From NCBI GenBank assembly GCA_036562265.1, contig DATCKS010000071.1, positions 1 through 27,412 on the forward strand: DNA of 27,412 bases, given 5' to 3'. The notes below the pieces were generated by a model. That model searched no databases. It saw only the letters and a program-made list of their open reading frames with translations, and had not been told where the DNA came from. A program made the translations under genes and the position numbers. This stretch comes from DASVDK01 sp036562265 [NCBI: Thermodesulfobacteriota bacterium]. GTDB taxonomy: Bacteria > DASVDK01. Positions 14,447 through 26,766 of the stretch are shown piece after piece; position 1 is the first letter of the stretch; each line of letters opens with the position of its first letter.

Positions 14447-16807
14447 CTACTCCCGGGTCTTCAGCACGGCGACCAGGTCGAGCCGGTCGAGGCGGCGCCG
14501 CACGAGGAGGCCCGACAGGGCGGCGGTCGCCACGACGAAGAGGACCGACGTCGCGTAGGTGGCCGGCCGGATCGTGACCGGCAGCCGGGCCAGGTCCGAG
14601 TGCGCCGCGTGGAAGACGAGCAGGGTGAGGCCGTAGCCGAGCGCGAGGCCGAGCGGGATCGCCAGCGCGGTCAGCACGGCCAGCTCGCCGAGGAGGATGA
14701 ACGAGATCTCCCCGCGGGTGAGACCGATCACCCGCAGCGTCGCCAGCTCCCGGCTCCGCTCGGCGAGGCTCACGCGCGCGGCATTGTAGACGACGCCGAC
14801 GGCGATGATCCCGGCGAAGGCGGCCTCGATCACCTGGAGGACCCGGATGGTTTCCGTGACCGTCCTGCGGAAGCTCGCGATCGACTCCACGCGGGCCGAC
14901 ACCCCGGCGACCCCCGGCGTCTCCTTGAGCCGGCGGTAGAGCGCCGGCCGTGCCCGCTCGTCGACGGCGAGGAACGCGCCCGAGACGAGCCCCGGCTCCG
15001 GGATGAGGCGGTCGAGGGCCCGGGCCTCCATGTAGGCCGACATCCCCACCAGGTCGTCGACGAGGGCCGAGACCGCGACCTCGCGGACGTGGCGGCGCCC
15101 CTCCTGCGCCTCCACGGTGACGAGGTCGCCGGGACCGACGCCGAGCCGCTCTGCCAGGGTGCTTCCGAGGAGGAGGCCCGCCGCGGGGAGCGGGACGACC
15201 CGGCCTTTGGCATCGACGACGCGGCGCAGCGTCGCGCCGGACGGCAGTCCCGTCACCGCGCCGCGGTAGCTCCGCGGTCCGGCCCTGAGCGTGGCCGGCA
15301 CCGTGCGAAAGGTCTCGGCGTGGAGCACCCCCGGCAGCCGTGCGACCTCGTAGCGGACGCGCGGCGGCATCCCCTCGCGGAAGGTGATCGTGACGTCGTC
15401 GCGCTGGGCGAGGCCGAACTGCGTGTCGAGGAGGGCCTCGGCCGCGTCGCCCATGGCGCGGCCGACGACCACGATCGCCAGCGCGAGGGCGATGCCGAGG
15501 GCCGAGAGGCCGGCGCGCAGCGGCCGGCGCTCGAGGTGCCTGAGGATCATCCGCGCAGGCTGGGAGAGGAGCCGGCCCAGGCCGAGCCGGTCGACGAGGA
15601 GCGGCCGGTACCGGGCGGGCGCCGCGGGCTGCATCGCCTCCGCCGGCGGCAGGGCGGCGACCCGGCGCACGGCGCCGAGGCTCCCCGCGAGCCCCGCCGC
15701 GGCACTGACCAGCGCGCCGGCGAGGACGGCGCCGGGGGAGAGGTGGTAGACGAGCGCCGGGAACCGGAAGTAGCGCTCGTAGTAGGCCGTGAGCGACTGG
15801 CCGAGCCAGGCGCCCACCACCGTGCCGAGGAGGGCGCCCGCGCCGACGATGACCAGGGCGAAGGCGAGGTAGTGGCGCGTCACCGCGCCGTCGGTGTAGC
15901 CGAACGCCTTGAGGAGGGCGATCTGCGACCGCTCCGTGGCGACGACCCTCGCGAGGACGATGTTCAGGAGGAAGGCCGCGACGGCGAGGAAGACGATCGG
16001 GATCGCGAGCCCCTGCGTCCTGAGTTGCTCGAGTTCCTGCGCGAGGATGTGGGCCGAGGGCTGGCGGTCGCGGCCGACGGCGCCGCGCCCCCCGTAGGGG
16101 GCGAGGATGCGGTCCACCTCGGCGATCACGTCGGGCTCCGAGGCCCCCGGGGCGAGGGCGACCACGACGTCGTTGAAGGCGCCGTCCATGTCGAGCGCCG
16201 CCTCGAGGGCGCGCCGCGGCATCCAGAGGACGCCGAAGCGCCGGTCGTCCGGCAAGAGGTCTCCGGGACCCGCCTGGAAGACGTACTCGGGGGAGAGGAC
16301 GATCCCGGTGAGCGCGAGGCGCTGCCAGCGGCCGTTGATCACGGCGGCCACGCTGTCGCCGGGCGCGAGCCGGTTGGCCTCGGCGAACGCCTCGCTCACG
16401 GCCGCCTCCGGCGCGTCGGGGCGCGGCAGCCGGCCGCGCCGCAGGTGGAGGCGGTTCAGCACCTGTTCGCCGGTGTCGGGGATCGAGACGAGCCGGCCGC
16501 GGACCGGCTCGGGGACGCCCGCCACGTCGAGGACGACGGCGGCGACCACCCGCGTCTCGACGGCGGCGACGCCGGGTATGCGCGCGATCTCCGCGGCGCG
16601 CGTCTCGGGGGCCCGGGTGAGTGCGGCGAAGACGTCGGCGAAGCGGGACCGCTCGTAGTACTCCGCAGCCGACCGCCGCAGCGAGTCGTACGTGCTCGTC
16701 GACGCGACGAACGCCGAGGTCCCGCCGGCAACGACGAGGGCGATCGCGAGCGCCTGGCCGCGCATGCGGGCGAGGTCGCGCAGGAGCTTGCGGTGGAGGG
16801 CCCGCAC
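14447..16807 (-). CDS. FtsX/MacB-type ABC transporter permease
   Basis: A membrane protein of 786 residues with two FtsX-like halves. An N-terminal membrane helix (about 15-35) is followed by a large extracytoplasmic domain. Clustered hydrophobic helices then appear at about 265-385 ([20 protein letters not shown] and later), followed by a second half with a helix at about 425-445, another soluble domain and three C-terminal helices from about 660 to 775. [14 protein letters not shown] and [18 protein letters not shown] are the paired coupling motifs of this family, one in each half. I use the GTG at 16807, seven bases after the ATPase stop, because it preserves the usual N-terminus [15 protein letters not shown]. 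Substrate unknown; lipids, lipoproteins or macrolide-like compounds are typical for the family. Confidence 0.88.
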   Translation of the reverse strand: MRALHRKLLRDLARMRGQALAIALVVAGGTSAFVASTSTYDSLRRSAAEYYERSRFADVFAALTRAPETRAAEIARIPGVAAVETRVVAAVVLDVAGVPEPVRGRLVSIPDTGEQVLNRLHLRRGRLPRPDAPEAAVSEAFAEANRLAPGDSVAAVINGRWQRLALTGIVLSPEYVFQAGPGDLLPDDRRFGVLWMPRRALEAALDMDGAFNDVVVALAPGASEPDVIAEVDRILAPYGGRGAVGRDRQPSAHILAQELEQLRTQGLAIPIVFLAVAAFLLNIVLARVVATERSQIALLKAFGYTDGAVTRHYLAFALVIVGAGALLGTVVGAWLGQSLTAYYERYFRFPALVYHLSPGAVLAGALVSAAAGLAGSLGAVRRVAALPPAEAMQPAAPARYRPLLVDRLGLGRLLSQPARMILRHLERRPLRAGLSALGIALALAIVVVGRAMGDAAEALLDTQFGLAQRDDVTITFREGMPPRVRYEVARLPGVLHAETFRTVPATLRAGPRSYRGAVTGLPSGATLRRVVDAKGRVVPLPAAGLLLGSTLAERLGVGPGDLVTVEAQEGRRHVREVAVSALVDDLVGMSAYMEARALDRLIPEPGLVSGAFLAVDERARPALYRRLKETPGVAGVSARVESIASFRRTVTETIRVLQVIEAAFAGIIAVGVVYNAARVSLAERSRELATLRVIGLTRGEISFILLGELAVLTALAIPLGLALGYGLTLLVFHAAHSDLARLPVTIRPATYATSVLFVVATAALSGLLVRRRLDRLDLVAVLKTRE

Positions 16808-16813
16808 GGCCGG

Positions 16814-17551
<738 letters not shown>

Positions 17552-17555
17552 GCGG

Positions 17556-17984
17556 TCACGAGCGCGTCCGGCTCGCGCGGCGCGGCTTCTCGCCGGGCCT
17601 CACGAGGTCCGAGACCGACAGCACGCCGATCGGCTTCTCGCCGCCCCCCTCGGGCCGCGTCACGACGAGCCGGTGGACCTCGGCCTCCCGCATGAGCCGC
17701 GCCGCCTCGTGGAGCGGCGTGTCGGCCCGCACCGAGATCACCGGCTCGCTCATGATGGCGCCCACCACCAGGCCCCGCCACGGCTCGGCGTCGGGTTTCG
17801 CGCCCATGACGTCGACCAGGTCGGTTCGGGACACGACCCCCACCGCCCGGCCGTCGTCGTCGACCACCACGAGGGCGCTGATGTCGCGCCCCGCCATGAC
17901 GGCGGCCGCCTCGTCGGCCGGCGTGTCGCGCCGGCAGACGAAGACCCCTCGCTGCATCCGATCCTCCACCGTCTCGGCTCGCAT
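17556..17984 (-). CDS. Two-CBS-domain protein (Hrp1-like)
   Basis: A protein of 142 residues made of two CBS motifs, which commonly pair to bind adenine nucleotides. The first is about residues 8-60 ([20 protein letters not shown] and [10 protein letters not shown]), the second about 75-132 ([20 protein letters not shown] and [11 protein letters not shown]). I start it at ATG 17984 because GGAGG lies 5 bases upstream; an ATG at 18011 would lie too close to the predicted transcription start. It is similar in size to M. tuberculosis Hrp1 (Rv2626c, 143 residues, DosR regulon). As first gene of the ABC exporter operon it may sense energy state for the transporter; this is inference. Confidence 0.9.
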   Translation of the reverse strand: MRAETVEDRMQRGVFVCRRDTPADEAAAVMAGRDISALVVVDDDGRAVGVVSRTDLVDVMGAKPDAEPWRGLVVGAIMSEPVISVRADTPLHEAARLMREAEVHRLVVTRPEGGGEKPIGVLSVSDLVRPGEKPRRASRTRS

Positions 17985-18002
17985 GGCACCTCCGCGGGTG
18001 TC

Positions 18003-18020
18003 GCCCGGCAACCGCCGGGC
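18003..18020 (-). other. 5'-end hairpin in the CBS operon leader
   Basis: GCCCGGC (18003-18009), loop AACC, and GCCGGGC (18014-18020) form a perfect 7-bp stem with a 4-base loop. The predicted start of the sigma-54 transcript is near 18024, so the hairpin would cap the 5' end of the mRNA about 20 bases before the ribosome site. It could stabilise the message. Confidence 0.4.
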
Positions 18021-18033
18021 TCACCAGTCGGCC

Positions 18034-18050
18034 ATGCATCTCCGGTACCA
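18034..18050 (-). promoter_or_regulatory. Sigma-54 promoter for the CBS-ABC exporter operon
   Basis: On the minus strand TGGTACCGGAGATGCAT has GG and GC 12 bases apart. The -12 box is ATGCA rather than TTGCA, the weakest of the seven. It lies back to back with the promoter at 18074-18090. The predicted start near 18024 leaves a leader of about 40 bases. Confidence 0.6.
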
Positions 18051-18073
18051 GCCCCGCCGGCCCTCGCCGGCGC

Positions 18074-18090
18074 TGGTAAGGGGCTTGCAT
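18074..18090 (+). promoter_or_regulatory. Sigma-54 promoter for the first middle USP gene
   Basis: TGGTAAGGGGCTTGCAT matches the -24/-12 consensus with 12-base GG-to-GC spacing. The predicted start near 18100 gives a leader of only about 14 bases, which begins right at the AGGAGG ribosome site (18101-18106). Confidence 0.8.
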
Positions 18091-18113
18091 GGCCACCGGC
18101 AGGAGGTTCGACC

Positions 18114-18566
18114 ATGCGGATCCTGCACCCGACCGATTTCTCCCAGGGGGCCGATCGGGCCCGCGCGCTGGCGGTGGCCATGGCCAGGAGGCTGTCGGCG
18201 GAACTCGTGCTGCTGCACGTCATCGGGCCGATGGTGACGCTGTCGGACGACTACCGCACCACGGCAAGCCTCGAACGGGTCCGCCAGGCGCGCCAGGCGT
18301 GGGCCGAGGCCGAAATGGAGCGGCGGGTCCTCGAGGTGCGCGCCGCCGGCGTGCCGGTGCGGGGGCTCGTGCGGGTGGGGGAGCCGTCCGAGGAGATCGT
18401 CCGGGCGGCCGCCGACGAGGGGGCCGACCTCATCGTCATGGGGACCGCGGGGCTCGGTGCGGTGGGCCGGTTCCTCGTCGGCAGCATCGCCGATCGGGTG
18501 ATCCGCCGGGCCCACTGCCCCGTCGTCACCACCCGCGCGGACTCCCGCACGGGCATCACCGCCTGA
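18114..18566 (+). CDS. Universal stress protein
   Basis: A USP of 150 residues. It begins MRILHPTDFSQGADRA, with the conserved Asp. The nucleotide loop is GTAGLGAVGRFLVGS, a complete G-2x-G-9x-G-S motif with Ala in place of the usual His, and RRAHCPVVTT closes the fold. A central segment RQARQAWAEAEMERRV resembles the same segment in the USPs at 18736 and 24762, suggesting recent common descent. AGGAGG lies 7 bases before the ATG. It appears monocistronic: a 169-base gap with another sigma-54 promoter follows. Confidence 0.93.
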   Translation: MRILHPTDFSQGADRARALAVAMARRLSAELVLLHVIGPMVTLSDDYRTTASLERVRQARQAWAEAEMERRVLEVRAAGVPVRGLVRVGEPSEEIVRAAADEGADLIVMGTAGLGAVGRFLVGSIADRVIRRAHCPVVTTRADSRTGITA

Positions 18567-18604
18567 GGGAGGCGCCCGGCCGAGTGTGGAATCGCCGCCC
18601 GGCC

Positions 18605-18620
18605 GGGACACGGATGCCCC
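18605..18620. promoter_or_regulatory. Candidate activator-binding dyad upstream of the USP promoter
   Basis: GGGACA-CGGA-TGCCCC is an inverted repeat with one mismatch. Its centre lies about 83 bases upstream of the -24 element at 18694. The dyad at 24120-24135 is almost the same and sits about 87 bases upstream of its promoter, a distance usual for enhancer-binding proteins. Confidence 0.35.
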
Positions 18621-18693
18621 AGGTCCACGTCGCCGTCCCGGCGGCGCCGCGTGCAAACGACCCCGCGGGGATGCGGGGCCGGGGAGCCGGGGA

Positions 18694-18710
18694 TGGCCCC
18701 GCGCTTGCAA
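18694..18710 (+). promoter_or_regulatory. Sigma-54 promoter for the second and third middle USP genes
   Basis: TGGCCCCGCGCTTGCAA matches the -24/-12 consensus with exact spacing. The predicted start near 18720 gives a leader of about 16 bases containing GGAGGG. Confidence 0.82.
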
Positions 18711-18735
18711 AAGCGCTTCGGCGGAGGGACTCGTC

Positions 18736-19182
18736 ATGACCATCCTGCACCCGACAGACTTCTCGTCCTGCGCGAGCCAGGCCGAGGCCCGCGCCGTGGC
18801 GCTCGCCCGCGCGTTCGGGGCGGAACTCGTCCTCCTCTACGTCCTCGTCGAGGCCGTGCTCTTCGGCGAGGGGTTCGTCGGCATGGCGGAGGTCGAGCGG
18901 ATCTACGAGTCCCAGAAGCGGTGGGCCGAGAAGGCCCTGGCCGAGCGGGTCGCGGCGCTCGAGGCCCAGGGCGTCAAGGCGAGGAGCCTCCTCGTCGTCG
19001 GCATCCCCGCCGACGAGATCGTCAAGGCGGCCGAGCGGGAGCGGGCCGACCTGATCGTGCTCGGCACCCACGGCCGCGGTCCGGTCGGCCGGTTCTTCCT
19101 CGGCAGCGTCGCCGACCGCGTGGTGCGGACGGCGCCGTGTCCGGTCGTGACCGTGCGCGAGGGTGCGGACGCGACCCGGTAG
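18736..19182 (+). CDS. Universal stress protein
   Basis: A USP of 148 residues. MTILHPTDFSSCASQAEARA carries the N-terminal Asp. The nucleotide loop GTHGRGPVGRFFLGS is complete, followed by RVVRTAPCPVVTV. The central helix (ERIYESQKRWAEKALAERV) resembles that of the USPs at 5190, 18114 and 24762. The start is fixed by GGAGGG 7 bases upstream and by the sigma-54 promoter. The degenerate USP at 19201 follows after 18 bases, so the two are probably made together and may form mixed dimers. Confidence 0.93.
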   Translation: MTILHPTDFSSCASQAEARAVALARAFGAELVLLYVLVEAVLFGEGFVGMAEVERIYESQKRWAEKALAERVAALEAQGVKARSLLVVGIPADEIVKAAERERADLIVLGTHGRGPVGRFFLGSVADRVVRTAPCPVVTVREGADATR

Positions 19183-19200
19183 TTCCGCCGCGGAGCCGTC

Positions 19201-19635
19201 ATGCCCATGCGAATCCTCGTGCCGCTCGAGCGGCGCTTCGGCGTGGACACCGCGCTACCCGTCGCGTGCGATCTCGCGCGCGCCCGCGGGGCCATCGTTC
19301 GCCTCCTCCACGTGGCCCGGCCGGACCCGCCCCGCGACCGCTCCGGACGACCGTTCGCCGGGGTCGCCGCCGACCCCGCCGACGTGCGCCGCGAGGCGCT
19401 GGCGTTCCTCGACATGACCGCCGCCGCGGCGCTCCCCGGCGTCGCGACGGAGACCTCGGTCCGCTTCGGCGATCCGGCCGAGGAGATCCTCGCCGAGGCG
19501 CAGGACGTCGGCGCCGACCTCATCGTCATGGCCACCCGGTCCCGCCCCGCCGTCGAGCGGGTCCTCGTCGGCAGCGCTGCCGAGGAGGTCTTCAGGCGGA
19601 GCGATCGCACGGTCATCCTCGTCCGCGGTACCTGA
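19201..19635 (+). CDS. Universal stress protein with degenerate nucleotide site
   Basis: A USP-like protein of 144 residues with the fold pattern but both nucleotide-contact regions altered. The N-terminus reads ILVPLERRFGVDTA instead of PTDFS, removing the Asp. The loop reads ATRSRPAVERVLVGS, with both early glycines replaced, and the end is FRRSDRTVILV rather than the usual APCPVxTV. It therefore probably does not bind ATP and may act as a structural or regulatory partner of the USP encoded 18 bases upstream. The start could be ATG 19201 or 19207; the ribosome site is weak, fitting translational dependence on the upstream gene. Confidence 0.88.
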   Translation: MPMRILVPLERRFGVDTALPVACDLARARGAIVRLLHVARPDPPRDRSGRPFAGVAADPADVRREALAFLDMTAAAALPGVATETSVRFGDPAEEILAEAQDVGADLIVMATRSRPAVERVLVGSAAEEVFRRSDRTVILVRGT

Positions 19636-19674
19636 CGGGCGGGCGGCGCCCGTGCGAGCGCCGGCCCTTCCGGC
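19636..19674 (+). terminator. Two adjacent GC hairpins after the USP pair
   Basis: CGGGCG (19636-19641), 5-base loop, CGCCCG (19647-19652) starts directly after the stop codon. GCCGG (19660-19664), 5-base loop, CCGGC (19670-19674) follows. There is no T-tract, so intrinsic termination is uncertain, but the position between two transcription units fits. Confidence 0.35.
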
Positions 19675-19720
19675 TACCATTAGAAGACAAAGTCAGGTCC
19701 CTGAGACGTACGAGGGGGGG
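19675..19720 (+). promoter_or_regulatory. AT-richer leader of the two-component operon
   Basis: This short stretch is noticeably less GC-rich than its surroundings and contains no TGGY-N8-NTGCA element. It contains the small palindrome TCAGG-TC-CCTGA (19693-19704) and a run of G before the ATG that serves as ribosome site. A housekeeping-type promoter is probably here, but I cannot name convincing -35 and -10 boxes. Confidence 0.3.
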
Positions 19721-21108
19721 ATGACCGAGAAGGGACGGGTCCTCGTCATCGACGACGAGGCGGACATGGTCGTGAACTGTCAGCGGCTCCTCGAGCGGGG
19801 CGGCATCACCTGCCTCACCGCCACCGACGCCGAGATGGGCTTGAAGCTCCTCGAGGACGAGCGGCCCGACGTGGTGCTGACCGACCTCAGGATGCCGAAG
19901 GTGGACGGTCTCGGCGTGCTCGCGCGGGCCCGGGAGCTGGACCCGGAGGCGGTGGTGCTCGTCATCACCGCGCACGCCACCGTGGAGTCGGCCGTCGCGG
20001 CCGTGAAGGCGGGCGCGTGGGACTACATCGCCAAGCCGTTCGGCGTCGACGAGCTGCGCCTGGCGGTCGACCGGGCGCTGCGCCAGAGGCGCCTCGTCGT
20101 GGAGAACCGGCGGCTCAGGGACCAGCTCCAGAGCGCGTTCTCGGTGGACGGGCTGGCCGGCAAGAGCACCGCGATCGTCCAGGTCCTCGAGCTGGTCCGC
20201 AAGGCCGCCCGCTCCGAGGCCAACATCCTCATCCAGGGCGAGTCGGGGACCGGCAAGGAGCTGATCGCCCGGGCGATCCACGCCAACAGCCCGAGGTCGG
20301 CGCACGCGTTCGTGCCGGTCGACTGCGCGTCGCTCCCCGAGAACCTCCTCGAGAGCGAGCTGTTCGGGCACGAGCGGGGCGCCTTCACCGGCGCGGTCCG
20401 GTCGAAGCCGGGGCTCTTCGAGACGGCCAGCGGCGGCACCCTCTTCCTCGACGAGATCGGCGAGATCCCCCTGGGGCTCCAGGCCAAGCTCCTGCGGGCC
20501 ATCCAGGAGCGGCAGGTGCGCCGGGTCGGCGGCACGCGGATGATCGACGTGGACGTCCGGGTCGTCTCGGCCACCAACCGCGACCTCCAGGCGGAGGTGG
20601 CGGCGGGCCGGTTCCGCGAGGACCTCTTCTACCGGATCAACGTCATCCCGATCCCGCTGCCGCCGCTCAGGGAGCGCAAGGGGGACGTGGCGCTCCTGGC
20701 GTACCACTTCCTCAAGCGGTACGCCCAGGGGCGCGAGCGGCCGCTCGAGGGGATCGCCCCGGAGGCGCTCGAGCTGCTCGAGCGCCACACCTGGCCCGGC
20801 AACGTCCGGGAGCTGCAGAACGTCATCGAGCGGGCCTGCGCGCTGGCCGAGGGGCCGCTCGTCACGCCGCGCGACCTCCCCGAGACGCTCCGGGCGTCGC
20901 GGCAGGTCCGCACGCCGGCCGACGCCGTCCCCGCGGTCGACCGGCCCCTCAAGGCGGCCAAGGCCGAGTGGATCAGGACGTTCGAGCAGGCCTACCTCGT
21001 GGAGCTCCTCAAGCAGCACGGCGGCAACATCTCCCAGGCGGCCAGGACCGCGGGGATCGATCGCAAGACGATCCACCGGCTGATGACGAAGTACCGCATC
21101 ACGCTGCA

Positions 21109-21112
<4 letters not shown>
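19721..21112 (+). CDS. NtrC-family sigma-54-dependent response regulator
   Basis: A protein of 463 residues with receiver, AAA+ and Fis-type DNA-binding domains. In the receiver (about 5-120), Asp11 and Asp12, the phosphoacceptor Asp55 (LTDLRMPKVDG), Thr83 and Lys105 are all present. The AAA+ domain (about 145-380) has Walker A GESGTGKE at 173-180, the sigma-54-contacting loop GAFTGA at 220-225, Walker B TLFLDE near 240-245, and the WPGNVREL segment. The C-terminal helix-turn-helix (about 430-460) reads NISQAARTAGIDRKTIHRLM. ATG 19721 follows a GAGGGGGGG site; an earlier in-frame start lacks support. The stop overlaps the kinase start as ATGA. It is the natural activator of the seven sigma-54 promoters around it. 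Confidence 0.96.
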
Positions 21113-24075
<2,963 letters not shown>

Positions 24076-24108
24076 CGCGTCCCCGCTTTCCTCCCGCCCT
24101 GGGGCGGA

Positions 24109-24164
24109 CCCGCCGCGGCGGGACACGCCTGTCCCATCGGCCGTGACCCGGCACTCCGGCCGAT
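24109..24164 (+). terminator. Palindrome-rich segment after the kinase gene
   Basis: CCCGCCG/CGGCGGG (24109-24122) is a perfect 14-base palindrome. ATCGGCCG (24136-24143) pairs with CGGCCGAT (24157-24164) across 13 bases. Without a T-tract these may be a terminator or protein-binding sites; they bracket the dyad at 24120-24135. Confidence 0.3.
24120..24135. promoter_or_regulatory. Candidate activator-binding dyad upstream of the last USP operon
   Basis: GGGACA-CGCC-TGTCCC is a perfect inverted repeat. Its centre lies about 87 bases upstream of the -24 element at 24213. It closely matches the dyad at 18605-18620. Confidence 0.4.
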
Positions 24165-24212
24165 AGCCGCCAAGGCTCCGAATCGACACGCGATTCAGCG
24201 CGGGCGTCCACA

Positions 24213-24229
24213 TGGCCTCCTGCTTGCAG
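24213..24229 (+). promoter_or_regulatory. Sigma-54 promoter for the distal USP-CBS-Hsp20 operon
   Basis: TGGCCTCCTGCTTGCAG matches the -24/-12 consensus with exact 12-base GG-to-GC spacing. The predicted start near 24239 gives a leader of about 44 bases with AAGGAG at 24272-24277. Confidence 0.82.
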
Positions 24230-24282
24230 TCGACCCGGTTGCCGGCCGATCGGGGCCGCAACGACTCGGGGAAGGAGACGCC

Positions 24283-24759
24283 ATGTATCGCCGCGTACTG
24301 GTTCCGCTCGACGGCTCGGCACTCGCTGAGCGTGCCCTCGCCCACGCGGAGCGGATCGCCGCCCCTGGCGGCGAACTCGTCCTCTTCGAGGTGCTCGAGC
24401 CGGAGATGGTCATGCCGCCCATGCCGCCGGGCGAGACGGCCACCGTCCGGGACGCCGAGCGCGTCGCGCGCGAGATGCGCGAGGCTTCGGCCCGGGCCCG
24501 CCAGACCGCCGAGCGCTACCTCGAGAACGTCAAGCGCCAGGTGCGCCGCAGCGACCTCGGCGTGAGCGTGCGCGTCGAGGAGGGGCAGCCGGCCGAACGG
24601 ATCGCGCAGGCCGCCGCCGACGTGGACGCGATCGCCATGACGACCCACGGCCGCACCGGTCTCGCCCACCTCTTCATGGGCAGCGTCGCCGAGAAGGTCA
24701 TCCGGCACGCGCCGGTGCCGGTGCTCGTCGTCGGCGCCAGGCCGGCGGAGGGGCGCTAG
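24283..24759 (+). CDS. Universal stress protein
   Basis: A USP of 158 residues of a somewhat different subtype. It begins MYRRVLVPLDGSALAERAL, the common VPLDGS form, and carries a longer central helical insert (VAREMREASARARQTAERYL). The nucleotide loop is TTHGRTGLAHLFMGS, with Thr in place of the first Gly, then KVIRHAPVPVLVV. ATP binding is possible but not certain. It is the first gene after the sigma-54 promoter at 24213 and ends two bases before the next USP gene. Confidence 0.93.
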   Translation: MYRRVLVPLDGSALAERALAHAERIAAPGGELVLFEVLEPEMVMPPMPPGETATVRDAERVAREMREASARARQTAERYLENVKRQVRRSDLGVSVRVEEGQPAERIAQAAADVDAIAMTTHGRTGLAHLFMGSVAEKVIRHAPVPVLVVGARPAEGR

Positions 24760-24761
24760 CG

Positions 24762-25211
24762 ATGGCGACCGTCCTGCACGCGACCGACTTCTCGTCCGGC
24801 GCCGACGCGGCGCGGCGGGAGGCGATACGCATGGCGAGGCTCCTCGGCGCCGATCTCCTCATCGTTCACGTCGTCGAGGACATCGTCGTCGGCCCCGAGG
24901 TGCCGGTGGCGGACCTGGACCGGGTGTACGAGGCGCAGATCGCCTGGGCCGAGCGCGAGCTGGCGGCCCGGGCGGCCGAGGCGCGGGCGGCCGGCATCGA
25001 GACGCGCACGCGTGTGCTGCGGGGCTCGACGCCGGACGCCATCGTGCGGGCCGCCGAGGCCGAGGGGGCGAGCCTCGTCGTCGTCGGCACTCACGGCCGA
25101 GGCGGCGTGCGCCGGCTCCTGCTCGGCAGCGTTGCCGAGCGGATCGTCCGGACCTCGCCCTGTCCGGTCCTGACCGTCAGGGAGTCGACGTCCACGGGAA
25201 AGACCACGTAG
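24762..25211 (+). CDS. Universal stress protein
   Basis: A USP of 149 residues. MATVLHATDFSSGADAARRE carries the N-terminal Asp, and the loop GTHGRGGVRRLLLGS is a complete nucleotide motif followed by RIVRTSPCPVLTV. The central helix (DRVYEAQIAWAERELAARA) resembles that of the USPs at 5190, 18114 and 18736. The start lies two bases after the previous stop, so translation is probably coupled. Confidence 0.93.
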   Translation: MATVLHATDFSSGADAARREAIRMARLLGADLLIVHVVEDIVVGPEVPVADLDRVYEAQIAWAERELAARAAEARAAGIETRTRVLRGSTPDAIVRAAEAEGASLVVVGTHGRGGVRRLLLGSVAERIVRTSPCPVLTVRESTSTGKTT

Positions 25212-25261
25212 GCCTGTGTGCGGCGGTCGAACCACCCGACCACCGTCTCAAGGAGGGATCC

Positions 25262-25717
25262 ATGAAGACCGTCTCGCTCATCGTCGTGCCGACCGACTTC
25301 TCGGCCGGCAGCGAGGCCGCCGCCCAGCAGGCCGCCTGGCTCGCCGGACGGCTCGGGGCGCGCCTGCACGTGGTGCACGCCTTCGTCGGCCTCACGCACT
25401 CCGCGGCCGGCGTGGCGCCGGGCCTGATGGACGACCTCAGGGCGGCCGAGGAGGCGATGCGCGGGCAGGCGCGCCGCGACCTCGAGGCGTTCGCCGAGCG
25501 GTTCGCCCGCGAGGCGGGCGGCGTGCCGGTGACGACCGCGCTGGTCGAGGCCGGCGTCTCCGCGGCCGACGCCATCGTCCGGGCCGCGACGGAGGCGAAG
25601 GCCGACCTCATCGTCATGGGCACGCACGGCCGGACGGGGCTTCGCCGCGCCCTCCTGGGGAGCGTCGCGGAGCGGGTCGTGCGGACGGCCGACATCCCGG
25701 TCCTCGTCGTCAAGTGA
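25262..25717 (+). CDS. Universal stress protein
   Basis: A USP of 151 residues. The N-terminus MKTVSLIVVPTDFSAGSEAA keeps the Asp, and the loop GTHGRTGLRRALLGS is a complete nucleotide motif followed by RVVRTADIPVLVV. AAGGAGGG lies 4 bases before the ATG. A 50-base gap separates it from the preceding USP; I see only a weak 5-bp hairpin there and no promoter, so it is probably still in the same operon. Confidence 0.93.
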   Translation: MKTVSLIVVPTDFSAGSEAAAQQAAWLAGRLGARLHVVHAFVGLTHSAAGVAPGLMDDLRAAEEAMRGQARRDLEAFAERFAREAGGVPVTTALVEAGVSAADAIVRAATEAKADLIVMGTHGRTGLRRALLGSVAERVVRTADIPVLVVK

Positions 25718-25760
25718 CGTGGCGCCCGGCGCCGAGGCGACCGGGCGCGTGGAGGTTTCG

Positions 25761-26159
25761 ATGCGTGTAGCGCAGTGGATGAGCCGGGCGCCGGTGACGG
25801 TGACCCCCGACACGCCGGTCTCGGAGGCCAAGCAGGTCATGGAGCGCCAGAGGATCCGGCACCTGCCGGTGGTCGAGAGGGACCGGCTGGTCGGCATCGT
25901 GACCGACCGGGACATCCGGCTCAACCTGCCGTCGCCGGCCACGTCGCTCTCGATCTGGGAGATCAACTACCTCCTGGCGCGACTGACCGTCGGCGAGGTG
26001 ATGACGAAGCAGCCGATCACGATCGAGCCCGACCGGGAGGCCACCGAGGCGGCAAGGCTCATGCTCGAGCACCGTATCGGCGCCCTGCCGGTCGTGGAGA
26101 ACGGGGCGCTCGTCGGGATCGTCACCGAGACCGACCTCCTGCGCGCGTGGGTGTCGTGA
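25761..26159 (+). CDS. Two-CBS-domain protein
   Basis: A protein of 132 residues made of a CBS pair. The first motif includes MSRAPVTVTPDTPVSEAKQVM and GIVTDRDIRLNL; the second includes VMTKQPITIEPDREATEAARL and GIVTETDLLRAW. The GIVTDRD text is the usual site of the Asp that binds ribose of adenine nucleotides, so AMP or ATP sensing is likely. I chose ATG 25761 because GGAGG lies 5 bases upstream. It differs clearly from the CBS protein at 17556 and lies 43 bases after a USP gene. Confidence 0.92.
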   Translation: MRVAQWMSRAPVTVTPDTPVSEAKQVMERQRIRHLPVVERDRLVGIVTDRDIRLNLPSPATSLSIWEINYLLARLTVGEVMTKQPITIEPDREATEAARLMLEHRIGALPVVENGALVGIVTETDLLRAWVS

Positions 26160-26165
26160 GGCGCG

Positions 26166-26690
26166 ATGGCGATGGCGATACGCAGACTCGACCGCAGACC
26201 GGAGCGGAAGGTCACCAGGACCGGCGCCAAGCCGCCGGTCGCGAGGCTCGTGAAACGCCTGAGCGAGCCGACCGTGTGCCGGCGGTGCGGCGCGGTGTTC
26301 GCGCGGCAGACCTGGCGGGCGTCCCGGACGCTGACGCACGCGGCGCTCGCGCGCGCCACGTGGACCACCTGCCCCGCCTGCCGGCAGGCGGGCGAGGGGA
26401 TCGGCTACGGGCGGGTCATCATCCGCGGCGCGTACGCCGCAGAGCACGAGCGGGAGATCCGCCGCCGGATCCGGAACGTCGCCGAGCGGGCGCAGTTCAC
26501 GCAGCCGGAGCGGCGCGTCGTGTCGGTCGATCGTCGGGAGGGGCCGGCGGTCCTCGAGGTGCTGACGACCTCGCAGAAGCTCGCGCACCGCATCGTGCAC
26601 GAACTCAAGAAGGCCTTCCGCGGTCGCGCACGCTACGCCTGGTCCGACCGCGACGGCTCGCTCGTGGCGACCTGGGAGCGGGATCGCTGA
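26166..26690 (+). CDS. Zinc-ribbon protein of the BCAM0308/NMD3-like type
   Basis: A basic protein of 174 residues. After a strongly basic N-terminus (IRRLDRRPERKVTR) it has VCRRCGAVF and, about 35 residues later, TCPACRQAG, two Cys-x2-Cys pairs that form a zinc ribbon. GYGRVIIRGAY, IRNVAERAQFTQPERRVVSV and LTTSQKLAHRIVHELKKAF resemble, from memory, small bacterial proteins annotated BCAM0308 family or as related to the ribosome-export factor NMD3. The role is unknown; RNA or ribosome binding is plausible. It starts 6 bases after the CBS stop; a second ATG two codons later is possible. Confidence 0.7.
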   Translation: MAMAIRRLDRRPERKVTRTGAKPPVARLVKRLSEPTVCRRCGAVFARQTWRASRTLTHAALARATWTTCPACRQAGEGIGYGRVIIRGAYAAEHEREIRRRIRNVAERAQFTQPERRVVSVDRREGPAVLEVLTTSQKLAHRIVHELKKAFRGRARYAWSDRDGSLVATWERDR

Positions 26691-26766
26691 TCCCGGAAGC
26701 GGCCCCGGCGCGGCATGACGCGTCGAGGGCGGACGCGGTCCGACCTCGAGGCAGGGAGGGAGTGAC

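Noticed and set aside
17920-17940. GCCGGCG-TGTCG-CGCCGGC palindrome as an activator site for the 18074 promoter
   Set aside because: It lies inside the CBS coding sequence, does not match the GGGRCR-N4-YGYCCC dyad, and is of a kind frequent in this composition.
18643-18655. Minus-strand TTTGCA box near 18647
   Set aside because: The required GG is absent at the -24 position.
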